Source: Flavobacterium endoglycinae (GTDB lineage: Bacteria; Bacteroidota; Bacteroidia; Flavobacteriales; Flavobacteriaceae). Taken from it: DNA of 64,000 nt. The position numbers and the translations under genes are program-made. The first letter of the stretch is position 1; each line of letters starts with the position of its first letter. The notes beneath the pieces are model-generated. The model was given only the letters and a program-made list of their open reading frames with translations. It did not search any database and was not told where the DNA came from. Positions 26,722-36,657 of the stretch are shown here, in pieces. The DNA lies in contig NZ_CP071448.1 in the NCBI RefSeq assembly GCF_017352115.1, forward strand, positions 3,694,001 to 3,758,000. The letters are read 5' to 3'.

Positions 26722-27735
26722 TTACCTTCTTCCACCACCGCCTCCGCCGTAAGATCTTCCGCCTCCGCCTCCGCCGCCAGATGATCTCATTCCTCCGCCT
26801 CCGCCACTATTCATAGAACGTGATGGGCTAGGAGAGTAGCTTCTTGATGGAGTGTTACCACTATTGTTGTAACTTCTATTAGTCGTGCTTGATCTGTTAG
26901 AATAATTGTAGTTACCGTTTGTGTTTCCTTGAGAGTAGCTTCTTCTGTTTGAGAAGGTCGGACTTGAGCTGTCGTAAGTTCTGCCATTTACAGAACTTCT
27001 TCTGTAGTCAGAAAAGCTGTTAGATCTGTTGGTGTAATTTCTGTTGGTGGTGTAACTGTTTCTGTTAGTAGAGTAACTTCTATTAGAAAAGCTTCTGTCT
27101 GAAATGTAATTTCTATTCGATGCATATCCTCTATTATAAGCGTAGTTACGTCCTCCGTAGTAAGCTGCAGATCCTCTTCTTCCGTAGTTGTAAGAGTAGT
27201 TAGCGTAGTAACGAGGTCCCCAGTAACTTGGGTATCCCCATCCTCCCCAATAACCTGGGTAACCGTATCCCCAAGCGTATCCAGGATACCCCCAGTAGCC
27301 GCCGTAGTAACCACCCCAGTAACCTCCATAACCCCATCCGTAATATGGGTATCCCCATCCAAGGCCGAATGACCATGTTGGGTTGGAGTAAACATTTACT
27401 GAAACGTCTGAATTACTGCTTCCCCATGCTGGATAAGCGGTAACAGCTGCAGTTTGTGTACTGTCGTTTTCCGAATAATTGCCATAACTGTCTACATCTG
27501 TAAAGATTTCGGTAGGCTGATTATCGTCTTGTAACGATCTAAAATAATCTTTGTATTGATTGTTTGTTTCTGTGGTATTTGATTGAGCATATCTGTTGGA
27601 GTAGTTACCGTACACGCCGTCATTGTCATGATAAGATGTATTTTGGTAAGAACCACATGATGCTAATAGAAAACTCAATAATCCAATTAAGTAAAAATGA
27701 CTTGAGTTTTGGCGGTGAGTAGTATAAGTTTTCAT
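26722..27735 (-). CDS. Low-complexity Gly/Tyr/Trp- and Asn/Arg/Ser-rich lipoprotein
   Basis: The 337-residue protein has lipobox LLASC (Cys27) and is otherwise low in complexity. Residues ~120-185 are Gly/Tyr/Trp-rich (WGYPYYGWGYGGYWGG), residues ~185-285 Asn/Arg/Ser/Tyr-rich (RSYSTNRNSYTTNRN), and the C-terminus is Gly-rich with SGGGGGMR and GGGGGRR blocks. This predicts an unstructured, envelope-anchored protein. I know no function; similar flavobacterial proteins carry the misleading name vitellogenin II. A minus-strand TATTTTTG box (27766-27773) precedes it, divergent from proS. Confidence 0.8.
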   Translation of the reverse strand: MKTYTTHRQNSSHFYLIGLLSFLLASCGSYQNTSYHDNDGVYGNYSNRYAQSNTTETNNQYKDYFRSLQDDNQPTEIFTDVDSYGNYSENDSTQTAAVTAYPAWGSSNSDVSVNVYSNPTWSFGLGWGYPYYGWGYGGYWGGYYGGYWGYPGYAWGYGYPGYWGGWGYPSYWGPRYYANYSYNYGRRGSAAYYGGRNYAYNRGYASNRNYISDRSFSNRSYSTNRNSYTTNRNYTNRSNSFSDYRRSSVNGRTYDSSSPTFSNRRSYSQGNTNGNYNYSNRSSTTNRSYNNSGNTPSRSYSPSPSRSMNSGGGGGMRSSGGGGGGGRSYGGGGGGRR

Positions 27736-27765
27736 ATCTGTGGTGTTTTTTATTGTTGCACATTA

Positions 27766-27783
27766 CAAAAATAGTTAGTTTTG
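27766..27783. promoter_or_regulatory. Divergent promoter boxes, proS and the Gly-rich lipoprotein gene
   Basis: TAGTTTTG on the plus strand (27776-27783) has TTG 17 bases upstream (27756-27758) and would drive proS. TATTTTTG on the minus strand (27766-27773) would drive the lipoprotein gene. The two boxes lie back to back three bases apart. Confidence 0.6.
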
Positions 27784-27839
27784 TCAAACTATTTAGTTAA
27801 AATTATTAAAACAAAATTTGTGCCAAACTATATAAATAT

Positions 27840-29318
27840 ATGAGTAAGAACCTTACTACAAGATCAGAAGATTATTCTAAATGGTATAACGAACTGGTTG
27901 TAAAAGCAGATCTGGCTGAAAATTCAGGGGTCAGAGGTTGTATGGTAATCAAACCATACGGATATGCTATCTGGGAAAAAATGCAGGCTGAATTAGATCG
28001 TATGTTCAAGGAAACTGGACATCAAAATGCTTACTTTCCTTTATTCGTGCCGAAAAGCATGTTTGAAGCAGAGGAAAAAAACGCAGAAGGATTTGCAAAA
28101 GAATGTGCGGTTGTAACGCATTATAGATTAAAAAATGATGAGGAAAGACCTGGGAAATTAATGGTTGATCCGAATGCAAAATTAGAAGAAGAACTTATTG
28201 TTCGTCCTACAAGTGAGGCGATCATTTGGTCTACATATAAAGGATGGGTTCAGTCTTATAGAGACTTACCATTATTAATAAACCAATGGGCCAATGTGGT
28301 TCGCTGGGAAATGCGTACGCGTTTATTTTTAAGAACTGCCGAATTTTTATGGCAGGAAGGACATACAGCACACGCAACAAAGGCTGAAGCATTAGAAGAA
28401 TCAGAAAAAATGATGAATGTGTATGCTGATTTTGCTGAAAACTTTATGGCAATTCCTGTTGTTAAAGGTTTTAAAACCGAATCAGAACGTTTTGCTGGTG
28501 CAGATGAAACATATTGTATTGAAGCATTAATGCAAGACGGAAAAGCACTGCAAGCGGGGACTTCTCATTTCTTGGGACAGAATTTTGCAAAAGCTTTTGA
28601 TGTGAAATTTGCAAATGCAGAAGGTAAACAAGAGCACGTATGGGGGACATCATGGGGAGTTTCTACTCGTTTGATGGGGGCTTTGATTATGACGCACTCT
28701 GATGATCAGGGATTGGTATTGCCTCCAAATTTGGCGCCAATACAAGTTGTAATTGTCCCTATTCATAAAACAGATGAACAATTGGCGGAAATTACTACTG
28801 CAGTTAATGAATTGACAGCTAAGTTAAGAAAGCTGAAAATTTCGGTTAAGTATGATGACAGAACAACTCAAAAGCCAGGATTTAAATTTGCTGAGTGGGA
28901 ATTAAAAGGTGTGCCTGTTAGAATCGCTGTTGGCCCAAAAGATTTAGAAAACGGAACTTTTGAGGTAGCAAGACGCGATAATTTGACGAAAGAAGTCGTT
29001 TCTAACGAAAAAATCGTAGATCACGTAAATAATCTTTTAGAGCAGATTCAAGCAGACTTATTTACAAAAGCTTTAGAGTATCGCAATACTCATATTACAG
29101 AAGTAAATAATTTTGAGGAATTTAAGGAAATTTTAGAAGGCAAAGGAGGTTTTATTTCAGCCCATTGGGATGGAACTCCGGAGACAGAGGAAAAAATAAA
29201 AGACTTGACAAAAGCGACTATTAGATGTATTCCTTTGGATGCTGTAGAAGAGGCGGGAACCTGTGTGTTTACTGGGAAACCTTCTGCTAAGAGAGTGCTT
29301 TTTGCTAAGGCGTATTAA
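27840..29318 (+). CDS. proS: Prolyl-tRNA synthetase, short archaeal/eukaryal-type
   Basis: The 492-residue class II synthetase is of the short form without the bacterial editing insertion. Motif 2 is visible in [27 protein letters not shown], motif 3 in [17 protein letters not shown], and the anticodon-binding domain from about residue 300 ([11 protein letters not shown]). It attaches proline to tRNA-Pro in the cytoplasm. It starts right at ATGAGTAAG after an AT-rich leader and is followed by the two tRNA-Glu genes. Confidence 0.97.
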   Translation: MSKNLTTRSEDYSKWYNELVVKADLAENSGVRGCMVIKPYGYAIWEKMQAELDRMFKETGHQNAYFPLFVPKSMFEAEEKNAEGFAKECAVVTHYRLKNDEERPGKLMVDPNAKLEEELIVRPTSEAIIWSTYKGWVQSYRDLPLLINQWANVVRWEMRTRLFLRTAEFLWQEGHTAHATKAEALEESEKMMNVYADFAENFMAIPVVKGFKTESERFAGADETYCIEALMQDGKALQAGTSHFLGQNFAKAFDVKFANAEGKQEHVWGTSWGVSTRLMGALIMTHSDDQGLVLPPNLAPIQVVIVPIHKTDEQLAEITTAVNELTAKLRKLKISVKYDDRTTQKPGFKFAEWELKGVPVRIAVGPKDLENGTFEVARRDNLTKEVVSNEKIVDHVNNLLEQIQADLFTKALEYRNTHITEVNNFEEFKEILEGKGGFISAHWDGTPETEEKIKDLTKATIRCIPLDAVEEAGTCVFTGKPSAKRVLFAKAY

Positions 29319-29368
29319 AAATTTATATATTTTTTTGCATTAGGTGTTGCGTAAATAAAAATTAGATG

Positions 29369-29376
29369 TATCTTTG
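29369..29376 (+). promoter_or_regulatory. Promoter of the tRNA-Glu pair
   Basis: TATCTTTG with TTG 19 bases upstream (29347-29349) is a close match to the TTG-N17-23-TANNTTTG consensus. It lies 20 bases before the first tRNA. Confidence 0.75.
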
Positions 29377-29396
29377 CATCCGCAATACAGAAGCAT

Positions 29397-29468
29397 GGTC
29401 CGTTCGTCTATCGGTTAGGACGCCAGGTTTTCATCCTGGTAAGGGGGGTTCGATTCCCCCACGGACTA
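29397..29468 (+). tRNA. tRNA-Glu (anticodon TTC)
   Basis: A 72-base cloverleaf: acceptor GGTCCGT/ACGGACT, anticodon stem CCAGG/CCTGG with loop TTTTCAT giving TTC, and T stem GGGGG/CCCCC with loop TTCGATT. The D loop reads ATCGGTTA. No CCA is encoded directly after the discriminator A. Confidence 0.96.
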
Positions 29469-29514
29469 CAAGTTATATTACATATTGAAAAGTTTCCAAA
29501 CTTAGGAGAATTAT

Positions 29515-29586
29515 GGTCCGTTCGTCTAGGGGTTAGGACGCCAGGTTTTCATCCTGGTAACAGGGGTTCGATTCCCCTACGGACTA
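29515..29586 (+). tRNA. tRNA-Glu (anticodon TTC), second copy
   Basis: Same length, acceptor and anticodon arm as the copy 46 bases upstream. It differs in the D loop (AGGGGTTA) and in a compensated outer T-stem pair (AGGGG/CCCCT in place of GGGGG/CCCCC). The two probably share one transcript. Confidence 0.96.
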
Positions 29587-29612
29587 CAAAATTAGTTGTA
29601 AATAAGTTTTGT

Positions 29613-29644
29613 AAAACAAAAATTGGTGTCTCGGTTTTTGTTTT
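29613..29644 (+). terminator. Probable terminator after the tRNA-Glu pair
   Basis: AAAACAAAAA pairs with TTTTTGTTTT around a 12-base loop. It is AT-rich and weak, but correctly placed 27 bases after the second tRNA. Confidence 0.5.
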
Positions 29645-29741
29645 ATTAGTTAAAACCAAAGTGATTGTTTTTTGCAATTGTGGGAGGTTTTTCTTTTTTA
29701 ACTAGTATTTATAATAATTATTACATCTAAAATTAAAAGAA

Positions 29742-29993
29742 ATGGCAAATCATAAGTCAGCATTAAAAAGAATCAGAAGTAACGAAAAAAGAAGAGTTCT
29801 TAATAGATATCAGCACAAAACTACTCGTAATGCTATTAAAGCATTAAGATTAGCTACTGATAAATCTGATGCGACTGCAAAATTATCAACTGTAATTTCT
29901 ATGATTGATAAATTAGCTAAAAAGAACATCATTCATGATAATAAAGCTTCTAACTTGAAGTCTAAATTAACTAAACACGTTGCTAAATTGTAA
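29742..29993 (+). CDS. rpsT: 30S ribosomal protein S20
   Basis: The 83-residue basic protein begins MANHKSALKRIRSNEKRR, the S20 signature, and continues with the helical TTRNAIKALRLAT and the C-terminal NKASNLKSKLTKHVAKL. It binds 16S rRNA at the base of the small subunit. It is monocistronic, followed by a clear terminator. Confidence 0.97.
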   Translation: MANHKSALKRIRSNEKRRVLNRYQHKTTRNAIKALRLATDKSDATAKLSTVISMIDKLAKKNIIHDNKASNLKSKLTKHVAKL

Positions 29994-30020
29994 TTAAACA
30001 ATTTATCTAAATTATATTAA

Positions 30021-30046
30021 AGTCCTCTTAAAGAGGACTTTTTTTG
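30021..30046 (+). terminator. Terminator after rpsT
   Basis: AGTCCTCTT pairs with AAGAGGACT with a single-base loop and is followed by seven T. It lies 27 bases after the stop codon. Confidence 0.88.
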
Positions 30047-30141
30047 TTTATATCTGTAATGAAACTCCAATTTTAAATATATTAAGATTGGAATTTTGAG
30101 TTTTTTAGTATTGAATTTATCTGTTTTATGAATTAAAATCG

Positions 30142-30543
30142 TTATCCCATTTTTTTCTTTAAATATTCCAGCATCGCCTGTGTAATTGGTTTTGAAAGAA
30201 AATCTATTATAATAGGATATTTTTTTGCTTTGGCAAGATCTTCAGGATCTATAGTGGATGACAGTACAATTACTTTTGCACTGTTGAATTCAGAATAAGC
30301 TTGAGAAGTAAAATGATCTAGAAATTCCCAGCCACCCATAACCGGCATGTTTAGGTCTAGAAAGATTAATTCAGGTTTCTTACTGATTTTGTTGTTGTAT
30401 TTTAAGTTATTGAAATGGCTTAAGGCCTCTTCACCATTATGAGCGCTAATGACTTCTTGGGAAAATGAAGATTTTGCGATTACTTTTTTGCACAGCATTA
30501 ATGTGATTGGATCGTCATCTATACATAAAATCTGCTCAAACAT
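30142..30543 (-). CDS. Single-domain response regulator (REC only)
   Basis: The 133-residue protein is a lone receiver domain: CIDDDPIT carries the acidic pocket, Asp63 in FLDLNMPVMGG is the phosphorylation site, VLSSTID the switch Ser/Thr and FLSKPIT the conserved Lys118. It has no output domain, so it acts by protein contact or as a phosphate sink. It begins three bases after the histidine kinase stop, so the pair is co-transcribed and very likely partners. The start MFEQILCID is the only sensible one. Confidence 0.92.
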   Translation of the reverse strand: MFEQILCIDDDPITLMLCKKVIAKSSFSQEVISAHNGEEALSHFNNLKYNNKISKKPELIFLDLNMPVMGGWEFLDHFTSQAYSEFNSAKVIVLSSTIDPEDLAKAKKYPIIIDFLSKPITQAMLEYLKKKMG

Positions 30544-30546
30544 ATA

Positions 30547-32256
30547 TTAGTTTTTAAATGTTATAGTAAATGTTGTTCCTTTATTGACTTCGCTGTCAAT
30601 GCTGATTGTCCCTCCCATCGTTTCTACCTGTGATTTTACCAAATATAAGCCTAATCCTTTACTGTCGGGATAATTGTGGAATCTTTGGTATAGTCCAAAA
30701 ACTTTATCGCGATTTCGTTCCAAGTCAATCCCGATTCCGTTGTCTTTAAAAGTTAATACAGCTTGATTGTCAATTTGATCAGCAACTATTGAGATTTTTA
30801 ACTTCCTATTTTCAGATTTATATTTTATTGAATTCGTTAATAGGTTAAGTAAAATGCTTTCAATATAAGCTTTGTTAGTGTTAAGAAGCGGAACTTTGTC
30901 AAATTTTAATTTAATAATAGGTTTATGTAATTCTATTTGAAAAGATAATTGGCTGAAAACATTTTCAAAAACTTCTTTTAAAGATACTTCTTCTTTCTGC
31001 ATCGAAGGGTTATCTTTAATAATGATGACCTTTACAAGATCGTTAATGGTTTCATTTAATAAGTGAGTCGATTTGGTAAAGCCGGCTAGAATTTCTTTCA
31101 ATTCTTCATCTTCGATTGGAATATCTTCTATTAAATTTAAAAGTCCAATTAAGTTAGATAAAGGTGCTCTTAAATTATGCGAAGTGATATACGAGAACTG
31201 TTTTAGATCTTTATTGTTTTGAGTCAGCTCGCGTATAAGGTGTTCTTTTTCGGTTTCCAGTTTCTTTTCATCAGTAATATCTCTTTGAATGGAAATCCAG
31301 TGGGTTATAATGTCTTCATTGTTAAAAATAGGAATCATGGCAAACCGAACCCAGTATTCTTCCTGTGTTTTAGTGTAGGTTATGGTTTCAATTACACACT
31401 CTTCTTCATTTTTAATGGCTCTAAGGAGTTTTTTTAATTCCTCCGAATCAGATTTTGGACCTTTAAAGATGTTGGCAGATTTTCCAATTATTTCATTAGA
31501 TCTGTAGCCAGACATTTGAGAAAAGGCTGGGTTAACATAAACAATTCTCGGGATTTTACGGTCAACAGAGTTGGCTTCGGTAATTAAAATAGAATCTTTA
31601 GATTGAGTAATTACTGTTTCTAGAAGTTTTAATCGCTGTTCTTCTTCTTTTTGTTTGGTGATGTCCTGAATGGCTCCAATCATTCTGATCGCTCGTCCGT
31701 TTTCATCTTTCAATAAAAATCCACGGTCAAGGACATACTTGTAAGTTCCATCGGCACATCTAAAACGGTATTGATCTTGCCATTTTTCTGTTTTTTGTTC
31801 AATGAAAGAATATAATTTAATCGACATTCGGATACTGTCTTCTGGATGAATTTTGTCAAACCACCATTTTGAAGTTTTTCCAACTTCTTCTGGTTTATAG
31901 CCGAAAACACTTTCAATTCCCTTATTCCAGTTGATGCTGTCTTCTGGAATTTTCCAATCCCAAATAGTATCACTAGTCGCTTTTGCTACTATGTCATACT
32001 TTTCATTTGATTCCTTAATTTCTTGATTGGTTTCCTGTAGTTTTTCAAAAACAGAAATATTTTTATTTTCATTTTTAGAAAGTATATATTTGAAAATAAA
32101 TCCAGTAGTTAAAATAATAAAAGCGTCTTTCAGAAGAAATAAAAAGGAATATTTTGGCTCAAAAAAGTATTTAGTAATTATGTTGTGGCCTGCTGCAGCC
32201 ACAATTAGCGATATGATAACGTAAACAAGAGTAATTTGTATAGTTTTACTTTTCAT
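30547..32256 (-). CDS. Membrane PAS-domain sensor histidine kinase
   Basis: From ATG at 32256 the protein has 569 residues (a GTG one codon earlier is less likely). Two membrane segments (~7-26 and ~36-59) lead into PAS domains at ~85-205 (WNKGIESVFGYKPEEVG) and ~212-332 (IVYVNPAFSQMSGY). The phosphorylated His is in ITSHNLRAPLSNL (~360), and the ATPase domain shows LLTNSIKYKS, DNGIGID and GLGLYLVKSQ. It senses an unknown signal and should phosphorylate the lone receiver gene downstream. Its promoter box ends four bases before the start codon and overlaps a palindrome. Confidence 0.92.
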   Translation of the reverse strand: MKSKTIQITLVYVIISLIVAAAGHNIITKYFFEPKYSFLFLLKDAFIILTTGFIFKYILSKNENKNISVFEKLQETNQEIKESNEKYDIVAKATSDTIWDWKIPEDSINWNKGIESVFGYKPEEVGKTSKWWFDKIHPEDSIRMSIKLYSFIEQKTEKWQDQYRFRCADGTYKYVLDRGFLLKDENGRAIRMIGAIQDITKQKEEEQRLKLLETVITQSKDSILITEANSVDRKIPRIVYVNPAFSQMSGYRSNEIIGKSANIFKGPKSDSEELKKLLRAIKNEEECVIETITYTKTQEEYWVRFAMIPIFNNEDIITHWISIQRDITDEKKLETEKEHLIRELTQNNKDLKQFSYITSHNLRAPLSNLIGLLNLIEDIPIEDEELKEILAGFTKSTHLLNETINDLVKVIIIKDNPSMQKEEVSLKEVFENVFSQLSFQIELHKPIIKLKFDKVPLLNTNKAYIESILLNLLTNSIKYKSENRKLKISIVADQIDNQAVLTFKDNGIGIDLERNRDKVFGLYQRFHNYPDSKGLGLYLVKSQVETMGGTISIDSEVNKGTTFTITFKN

Positions 32257-32260
32257 CACT

Positions 32261-32282
32261 CAAATATAGTTAAATTAACTAT
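32261..32282 (-). promoter_or_regulatory. Promoter box overlapping a palindrome, histidine kinase gene
   Basis: TATATTTG on the minus strand (32261-32268) ends four bases before the ATG. The palindrome ATAGTTAA-A-TTAACTAT (32266-32282) overlaps its upstream end. The spacing implies a very short leader or none. Confidence 0.5.
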
Positions 32283-32397
32283 AACTATACAATAAGAAAA
32301 GTTCATTTTGGCACCTAAATTAACACTGGATTAACGAACTAATTACTTGGATATACGCAAACTATCGCAGAAACGTTTTTTTTATCAAAATAAAGTG

Positions 32398-32405
32398 TAC
32401 TTTTG
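32398..32405 (+). promoter_or_regulatory. TANNTTTG promoter box for typA
   Basis: TACTTTTGCA lies 19 bases before the typA start. No clear TTG was found at the upstream position. Confidence 0.55.
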
Positions 32406-32424
32406 CACCCATTAAAAAACACAA

Positions 32425-34221
32425 ATGGAATCTATTAGAAATATTGCAATTATTGCCCATGTCGATCACGGTAAGACCACTTTGGTTGATAAAATTATGT
32501 ATCACTGTCAATTATTTCGTGAAAACGAAAATACAGGTGATTTAATCCTAGATAATAATGATTTAGAGCGTGAGAGAGGTATTACTATTACTTCAAAAAA
32601 CGTTTCTGTTCAATATAAAGGAACAAAAATCAATATTATCGATACTCCTGGCCACGCGGATTTTGGAGGTGAAGTAGAACGTGTATTGAACATGGCTGAT
32701 GGTGTTTGTTTGCTTGTGGATGCTTTTGAAGGTCCAATGCCGCAAACGCGTTTCGTATTGCAAAAAGCGATTGACTTAGGTTTAAAGCCATGTGTGGTTA
32801 TCAATAAAGTGGATAAAGAAAACTGTACTCCTGAAGAAGTTCATGAAAAAGTTTTCGACTTAATGTTTGAGTTAGGTGCAACTGAAGAACAATTGGATTT
32901 CCCAACTGTTTACGGTTCTGCTAAAAACAACTGGATGTCAGATGACTGGAAAGTTCAAACACAAAACATTGAGCCATTATTAGACATGGTAATTGCAAAT
33001 GTTCCTGCTCCTAAAGTTTCTGAAGGAACTCCTCAAATGTTGATTACTTCTTTAGATTTCTCTTCTTTTACAGGTCGTATCGCTATTGGACGTCTAGAAA
33101 GAGGTGTTTTAAAAGAAGGAATGCCAATTTCTTTGGTAAAAAGAGATGGGAAAATCATCAAATCAAGAATTAAAGAATTACATACTTTCGAAGGTTTAGG
33201 CCGTAGAAAAGTTGATCAAGTGGTTGCAGGAGATATTTGTGCTGTAGTAGGTATTGAAGGTTTTGAAATTGGTGATACAATCGCTGACTTTGAAAATCCA
33301 GAAGCTTTACAGACAATTGCTATCGACGAGCCAACCATGAGTATGTTGTTTACAATTAACGATTCGCCTTTCTTTGGTAAAGAAGGTAAATTTGTTACTT
33401 CTAGACATATCCGTGAAAGATTAACAAAGGAGCTTGAGAAAAACTTAGCGATGAAAGTTGGAGAAACTGATTCTGCTGATAAATTTATGGTTTTTGGTCG
33501 TGGTGTACTTCACTTATCTGTTCTTATTGAAACAATGAGAAGAGAAGGGTACGAGCTTCAAATTGGTCAGCCGCAAGTAATCATCAAAGAAATTGATGGA
33601 GTTAAATGTGAGCCAATTGAGGAATTAACTATCGATCTACCAGAAAATCTTTCAGGTAGAGCAGTTGAATTCGTTACAATCCGTAAAGGTGAAATGCTTT
33701 CTATGGAAGGTAAAGGCGAGCGTATGATTGTTAAATTTAATATCCCGTCTCGTGGAATTATCGGTTTAAGAAATCAATTGCTTACTGCTACAGCTGGTGA
33801 AGCTATTATGGCACACCGTTTCATTGGATACGAACCATACAAAGGAGAAATTCCTGGACGTAACAACGGTTCATTAATCTCTATGGAAAATGGAAAAGCA
33901 ATTCCTTACTCTATCGATAAATTACAAGATCGCGGTAAATTCTTCGTTGATCCAAACGAGGATATCTATGAAGGTCAGGTAATTGGAGAAAATACTCGTA
34001 GCGATGATATGACAGTTAACGTTACTAAAACGAAAAAACTTTCTAACGTACGTTCTTCAGGAGCTGATGATAAAGCTAGAATTATTCCAGCTATCAAATT
34101 CTCTTTAGAAGAAGCTTTAGAGTACATTCAGAAAGATGAGTATGTTGAAGTTACTCCAAAATCTTTACGTTTAAGAAAAATTTACTTGAACGAAAATGAT
34201 AGAAAAAGATTTAAAATCTAA
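32425..34221 (+). CDS. typA: Ribosome-associated GTPase TypA/BipA
   Basis: The 598-residue translational GTPase has G1 [10 protein letters not shown]2 RERGITI, G3 [11 protein letters not shown] and G4 NKVDKE, followed by EF-G-like domains and the BipA-specific C-terminus ([13 protein letters not shown]). It acts on the ribosome in stress and cold responses and in large-subunit assembly. It is monocistronic, with its own promoter box and terminator. Confidence 0.97.
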   Translation: MESIRNIAIIAHVDHGKTTLVDKIMYHCQLFRENENTGDLILDNNDLERERGITITSKNVSVQYKGTKINIIDTPGHADFGGEVERVLNMADGVCLLVDAFEGPMPQTRFVLQKAIDLGLKPCVVINKVDKENCTPEEVHEKVFDLMFELGATEEQLDFPTVYGSAKNNWMSDDWKVQTQNIEPLLDMVIANVPAPKVSEGTPQMLITSLDFSSFTGRIAIGRLERGVLKEGMPISLVKRDGKIIKSRIKELHTFEGLGRRKVDQVVAGDICAVVGIEGFEIGDTIADFENPEALQTIAIDEPTMSMLFTINDSPFFGKEGKFVTSRHIRERLTKELEKNLAMKVGETDSADKFMVFGRGVLHLSVLIETMRREGYELQIGQPQVIIKEIDGVKCEPIEELTIDLPENLSGRAVEFVTIRKGEMLSMEGKGERMIVKFNIPSRGIIGLRNQLLTATAGEAIMAHRFIGYEPYKGEIPGRNNGSLISMENGKAIPYSIDKLQDRGKFFVDPNEDIYEGQVIGENTRSDDMTVNVTKTKKLSNVRSSGADDKARIIPAIKFSLEEALEYIQKDEYVEVTPKSLRLRKIYLNENDRKRFKI

Positions 34222-34246
34222 TACATTTTAAATTTCGATATAAAAA

Positions 34247-34284
34247 ATCCCAAATTCCAATTAAGGAGTTTGGGATTCTTTTTT
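34247..34284 (+). terminator. Terminator after typA
   Basis: AATCCCAAA pairs with TTTGGGATT, then CTTTTTT. It lies 25 bases after the stop. Confidence 0.85.
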
Positions 34285-34332
34285 ATAATTTAGTTTGGAC
34301 TTTAGAATTTCAAACATTGGATTTTTAGTACA

Positions 34333-36657
34333 TTATCTTTTCAAGCTAAAATGACCTTTAATATTTCGGCCATCTGCAAAAAGTAAGGAAAACCAATAAT
34401 CATCTGACGGGAGTGGCTGACCATTGAAAATCCCATTCCATCCTGTACTGCTTTGGTTCATTTGTTTTAGCAGTTTTCCGTATCGATCAAAAATAGAAAT
34501 GGTATAATTTGGAAGAATATTTGAATTACTGATAGACCATAAATCATTATAACCATCTCCGTTTGGGGTAAAAAATCTAGGATAATCAATAACGTATACA
34601 ATGAAAGTATTCGATATACCGCATCCATTTTTATCTCGCGCAACCGCATTATAAATTCCCGGAAGTATTCTTGTGAATTCCGGATCATTCTGAAAAGTGA
34701 CGCCATCAAGTGAAAATTCATAACCACCAACACCTGTATACTGAATCAAAATAGCATTATCATTACCTGAAAAATCTTTTACCACCGCATCAGTAATAAT
34801 AGCAGGTTCAGATAAAATAACTTTAAATGTCTTAATCTTTTCGCATCCATTTACATCTTTTACAGTTACGGTATAATCTCCTGGATTAGTAATTATAATA
34901 GAATTAGAGGTTTCTCCGGTGCTCCATAAATAACTGCTGAATCCTGCTGTGACTGATAAAGTTTGATCGTCTCCTTTACATACATATACGGATTGATCTT
35001 CAAAATTGGGCGGATCAAATGTATTGACAACCAAATTTACAGCTGTAATGGCATAGCAATCTGGACCATTAACTACTCTGGCATAAATGGTTTGATGGTA
35101 AGCAGTTGTGTTTTCAAAAATGTTAGGAAGTGGATTTGTTTCGGCTAATGCATCTTCTGCTGTTAAATAATAAACCGCCTTAAGTCCCGTAGGAAGTCCT
35201 GTGATGATTTGAGGAGTAACTTCTCCATCTAAATCAAAATGATAAAGTCCATCTTGAGTTCCATCACCGTCGCAAGTACTGATTGGATTTGGATTAGCAA
35301 CTGCTGTATTTGAGATTTGAAGCGTAACTTCTGCAATTTTATAGCAGTCAAATTGATTTTCTAATCGAGCATAAACAATCTGATTTGCAGTCTTATTGAT
35401 GTAACTTTCAGGAGTTGCAATTGGATTTGTTTTATTTTGAGCATCAATGAATGTTTCATAATAACCTTCGTTTGAGATACTGGAAACATTATTTTTAACC
35501 ATGTTATCAACTTTATTGATGTTGAAAATAGAAAATCCGTCATTATCATCGTCACATTGAACGATGGTTGTATTGGTAGAAAGAATTTCAGGAGCATAAT
35601 CTATTTGGATCTCCCCAATTAGAGTACAGCTAGAAGGGCTCAACGTAACTTCAACACTGTATTTTCCGCTGTCTGTAACAGTGTAAGTTGGAGTAGAAGC
35701 AACCTGTACATTATTCTTAAACCATTTATATGAATATGCTGGAGATAACTTTGGATCTAATAAATACGTATCACCATAACATAACGGATTAGCATTAGAA
35801 GAAGTTCTATTTGGGCCAAAATCAATTTTAGAAGCAAAACTTCCGGCTTGTAAAAAAACAGCCGAATCATAATACCTGTTTTTGTCATCGGCAATAACCA
35901 ATTTTATATGATAGGTTTTTCCTGCTGTAACATTGGTTTGTGCATTCATAACAACTGTCTGGCCCGCATAATTTACTGGACTTGAATTGTTATTTAAACC
36001 ATTAAAATAATGTTCATTGATTGCAGGACAGCCATCATAACGGTCGCCATTTGGAGCAATTCCTCCTTCAATTTTTGGACGTACATTTGTAGAAGAAAGC
36101 GGAGTTGAAGTGTTGGGTAAAACTGCTAAGTTCTTATAAGATTCAGAAGTTCCCACTTCTTTAATTAAAAAAGCAAATCCATCTGAATATTCGCAGGGAT
36201 AAAAATATTGATATTCGTTTGAAGCAAAAATATAATTGAAACTTAAAAAATCAGTAAGTGGTACAAAATCAAATTCTATTGAAGTAGCATTTATAGAATT
36301 AATACCCAAAATTTGATTCAAATCTGTATCGCCAACCCAAGCCGGATTTCCTCCGCCCATATCACTAAAATAAGGGCCAATTGCTTCAGTACTTGTAGAG
36401 GTAGTTAAAATGATGCCTTCTTTAAAAGGAAAATTACTTGTCCCTGCACTAAAATAAGCAAAACTGTTTTTTCCGGGTGTGTAGGTATCTCCAATTCCAG
36501 TTGTATTACTAACAGCAGCACATGAGCTGTTTACTAAAACATTCTCAACGAGCTGCTGTGGTGTTCTTTGATCGTCAATTGTTATTGCTTGTGCCTTTAC
36601 CTTGACAGATAAAAGACAGAGCAATAATAAAAGTATAAATCTTTGTAACGAATCCAT
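34333..36657 (-). CDS. T9SS-secreted choice-of-anchor L protein with type B sorting domain
   Basis: The 774-residue protein has a signal peptide (SVKVKAQ) and a choice-of-anchor L domain at ~25-280 (SSCAAVSNTTGIGD, FDFVPLTDFLSFNYIFASNEYQ). Repeated Ig/PKD-like modules follow, several with CDDDNDGFSIFNI or CDGDGTQDGLYHFDL motifs. The C-terminus is a gliding-motility-type (type B) sorting domain: FFTPNGDGYNDLW, ISIFDRYGKLL and GWNGIFNGQPLPSDDYWF. It is exported by the type IX system and probably sits on the cell surface; adhesion is a guess. It follows an ABC exporter by 15 bases but has its own promoter-like palindrome. Confidence 0.9.
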   Translation of the reverse strand: MDSLQRFILLLLLCLLSVKVKAQAITIDDQRTPQQLVENVLVNSSCAAVSNTTGIGDTYTPGKNSFAYFSAGTSNFPFKEGIILTTSTSTEAIGPYFSDMGGGNPAWVGDTDLNQILGINSINATSIEFDFVPLTDFLSFNYIFASNEYQYFYPCEYSDGFAFLIKEVGTSESYKNLAVLPNTSTPLSSTNVRPKIEGGIAPNGDRYDGCPAINEHYFNGLNNNSSPVNYAGQTVVMNAQTNVTAGKTYHIKLVIADDKNRYYDSAVFLQAGSFASKIDFGPNRTSSNANPLCYGDTYLLDPKLSPAYSYKWFKNNVQVASTPTYTVTDSGKYSVEVTLSPSSCTLIGEIQIDYAPEILSTNTTIVQCDDDNDGFSIFNINKVDNMVKNNVSSISNEGYYETFIDAQNKTNPIATPESYINKTANQIVYARLENQFDCYKIAEVTLQISNTAVANPNPISTCDGDGTQDGLYHFDLDGEVTPQIITGLPTGLKAVYYLTAEDALAETNPLPNIFENTTAYHQTIYARVVNGPDCYAITAVNLVVNTFDPPNFEDQSVYVCKGDDQTLSVTAGFSSYLWSTGETSNSIIITNPGDYTVTVKDVNGCEKIKTFKVILSEPAIITDAVVKDFSGNDNAILIQYTGVGGYEFSLDGVTFQNDPEFTRILPGIYNAVARDKNGCGISNTFIVYVIDYPRFFTPNGDGYNDLWSISNSNILPNYTISIFDRYGKLLKQMNQSSTGWNGIFNGQPLPSDDYWFSLLFADGRNIKGHFSLKR

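Noticed and set aside
26988..27395. A 135-codon open frame overlapping the Gly/Tyr-rich lipoprotein gene on the same strand
   Set aside because: It is a frame shadow of the repetitive codons in the lipoprotein gene; it has no leader, no recognisable domain and only Thr/Glu-rich low-complexity sequence.
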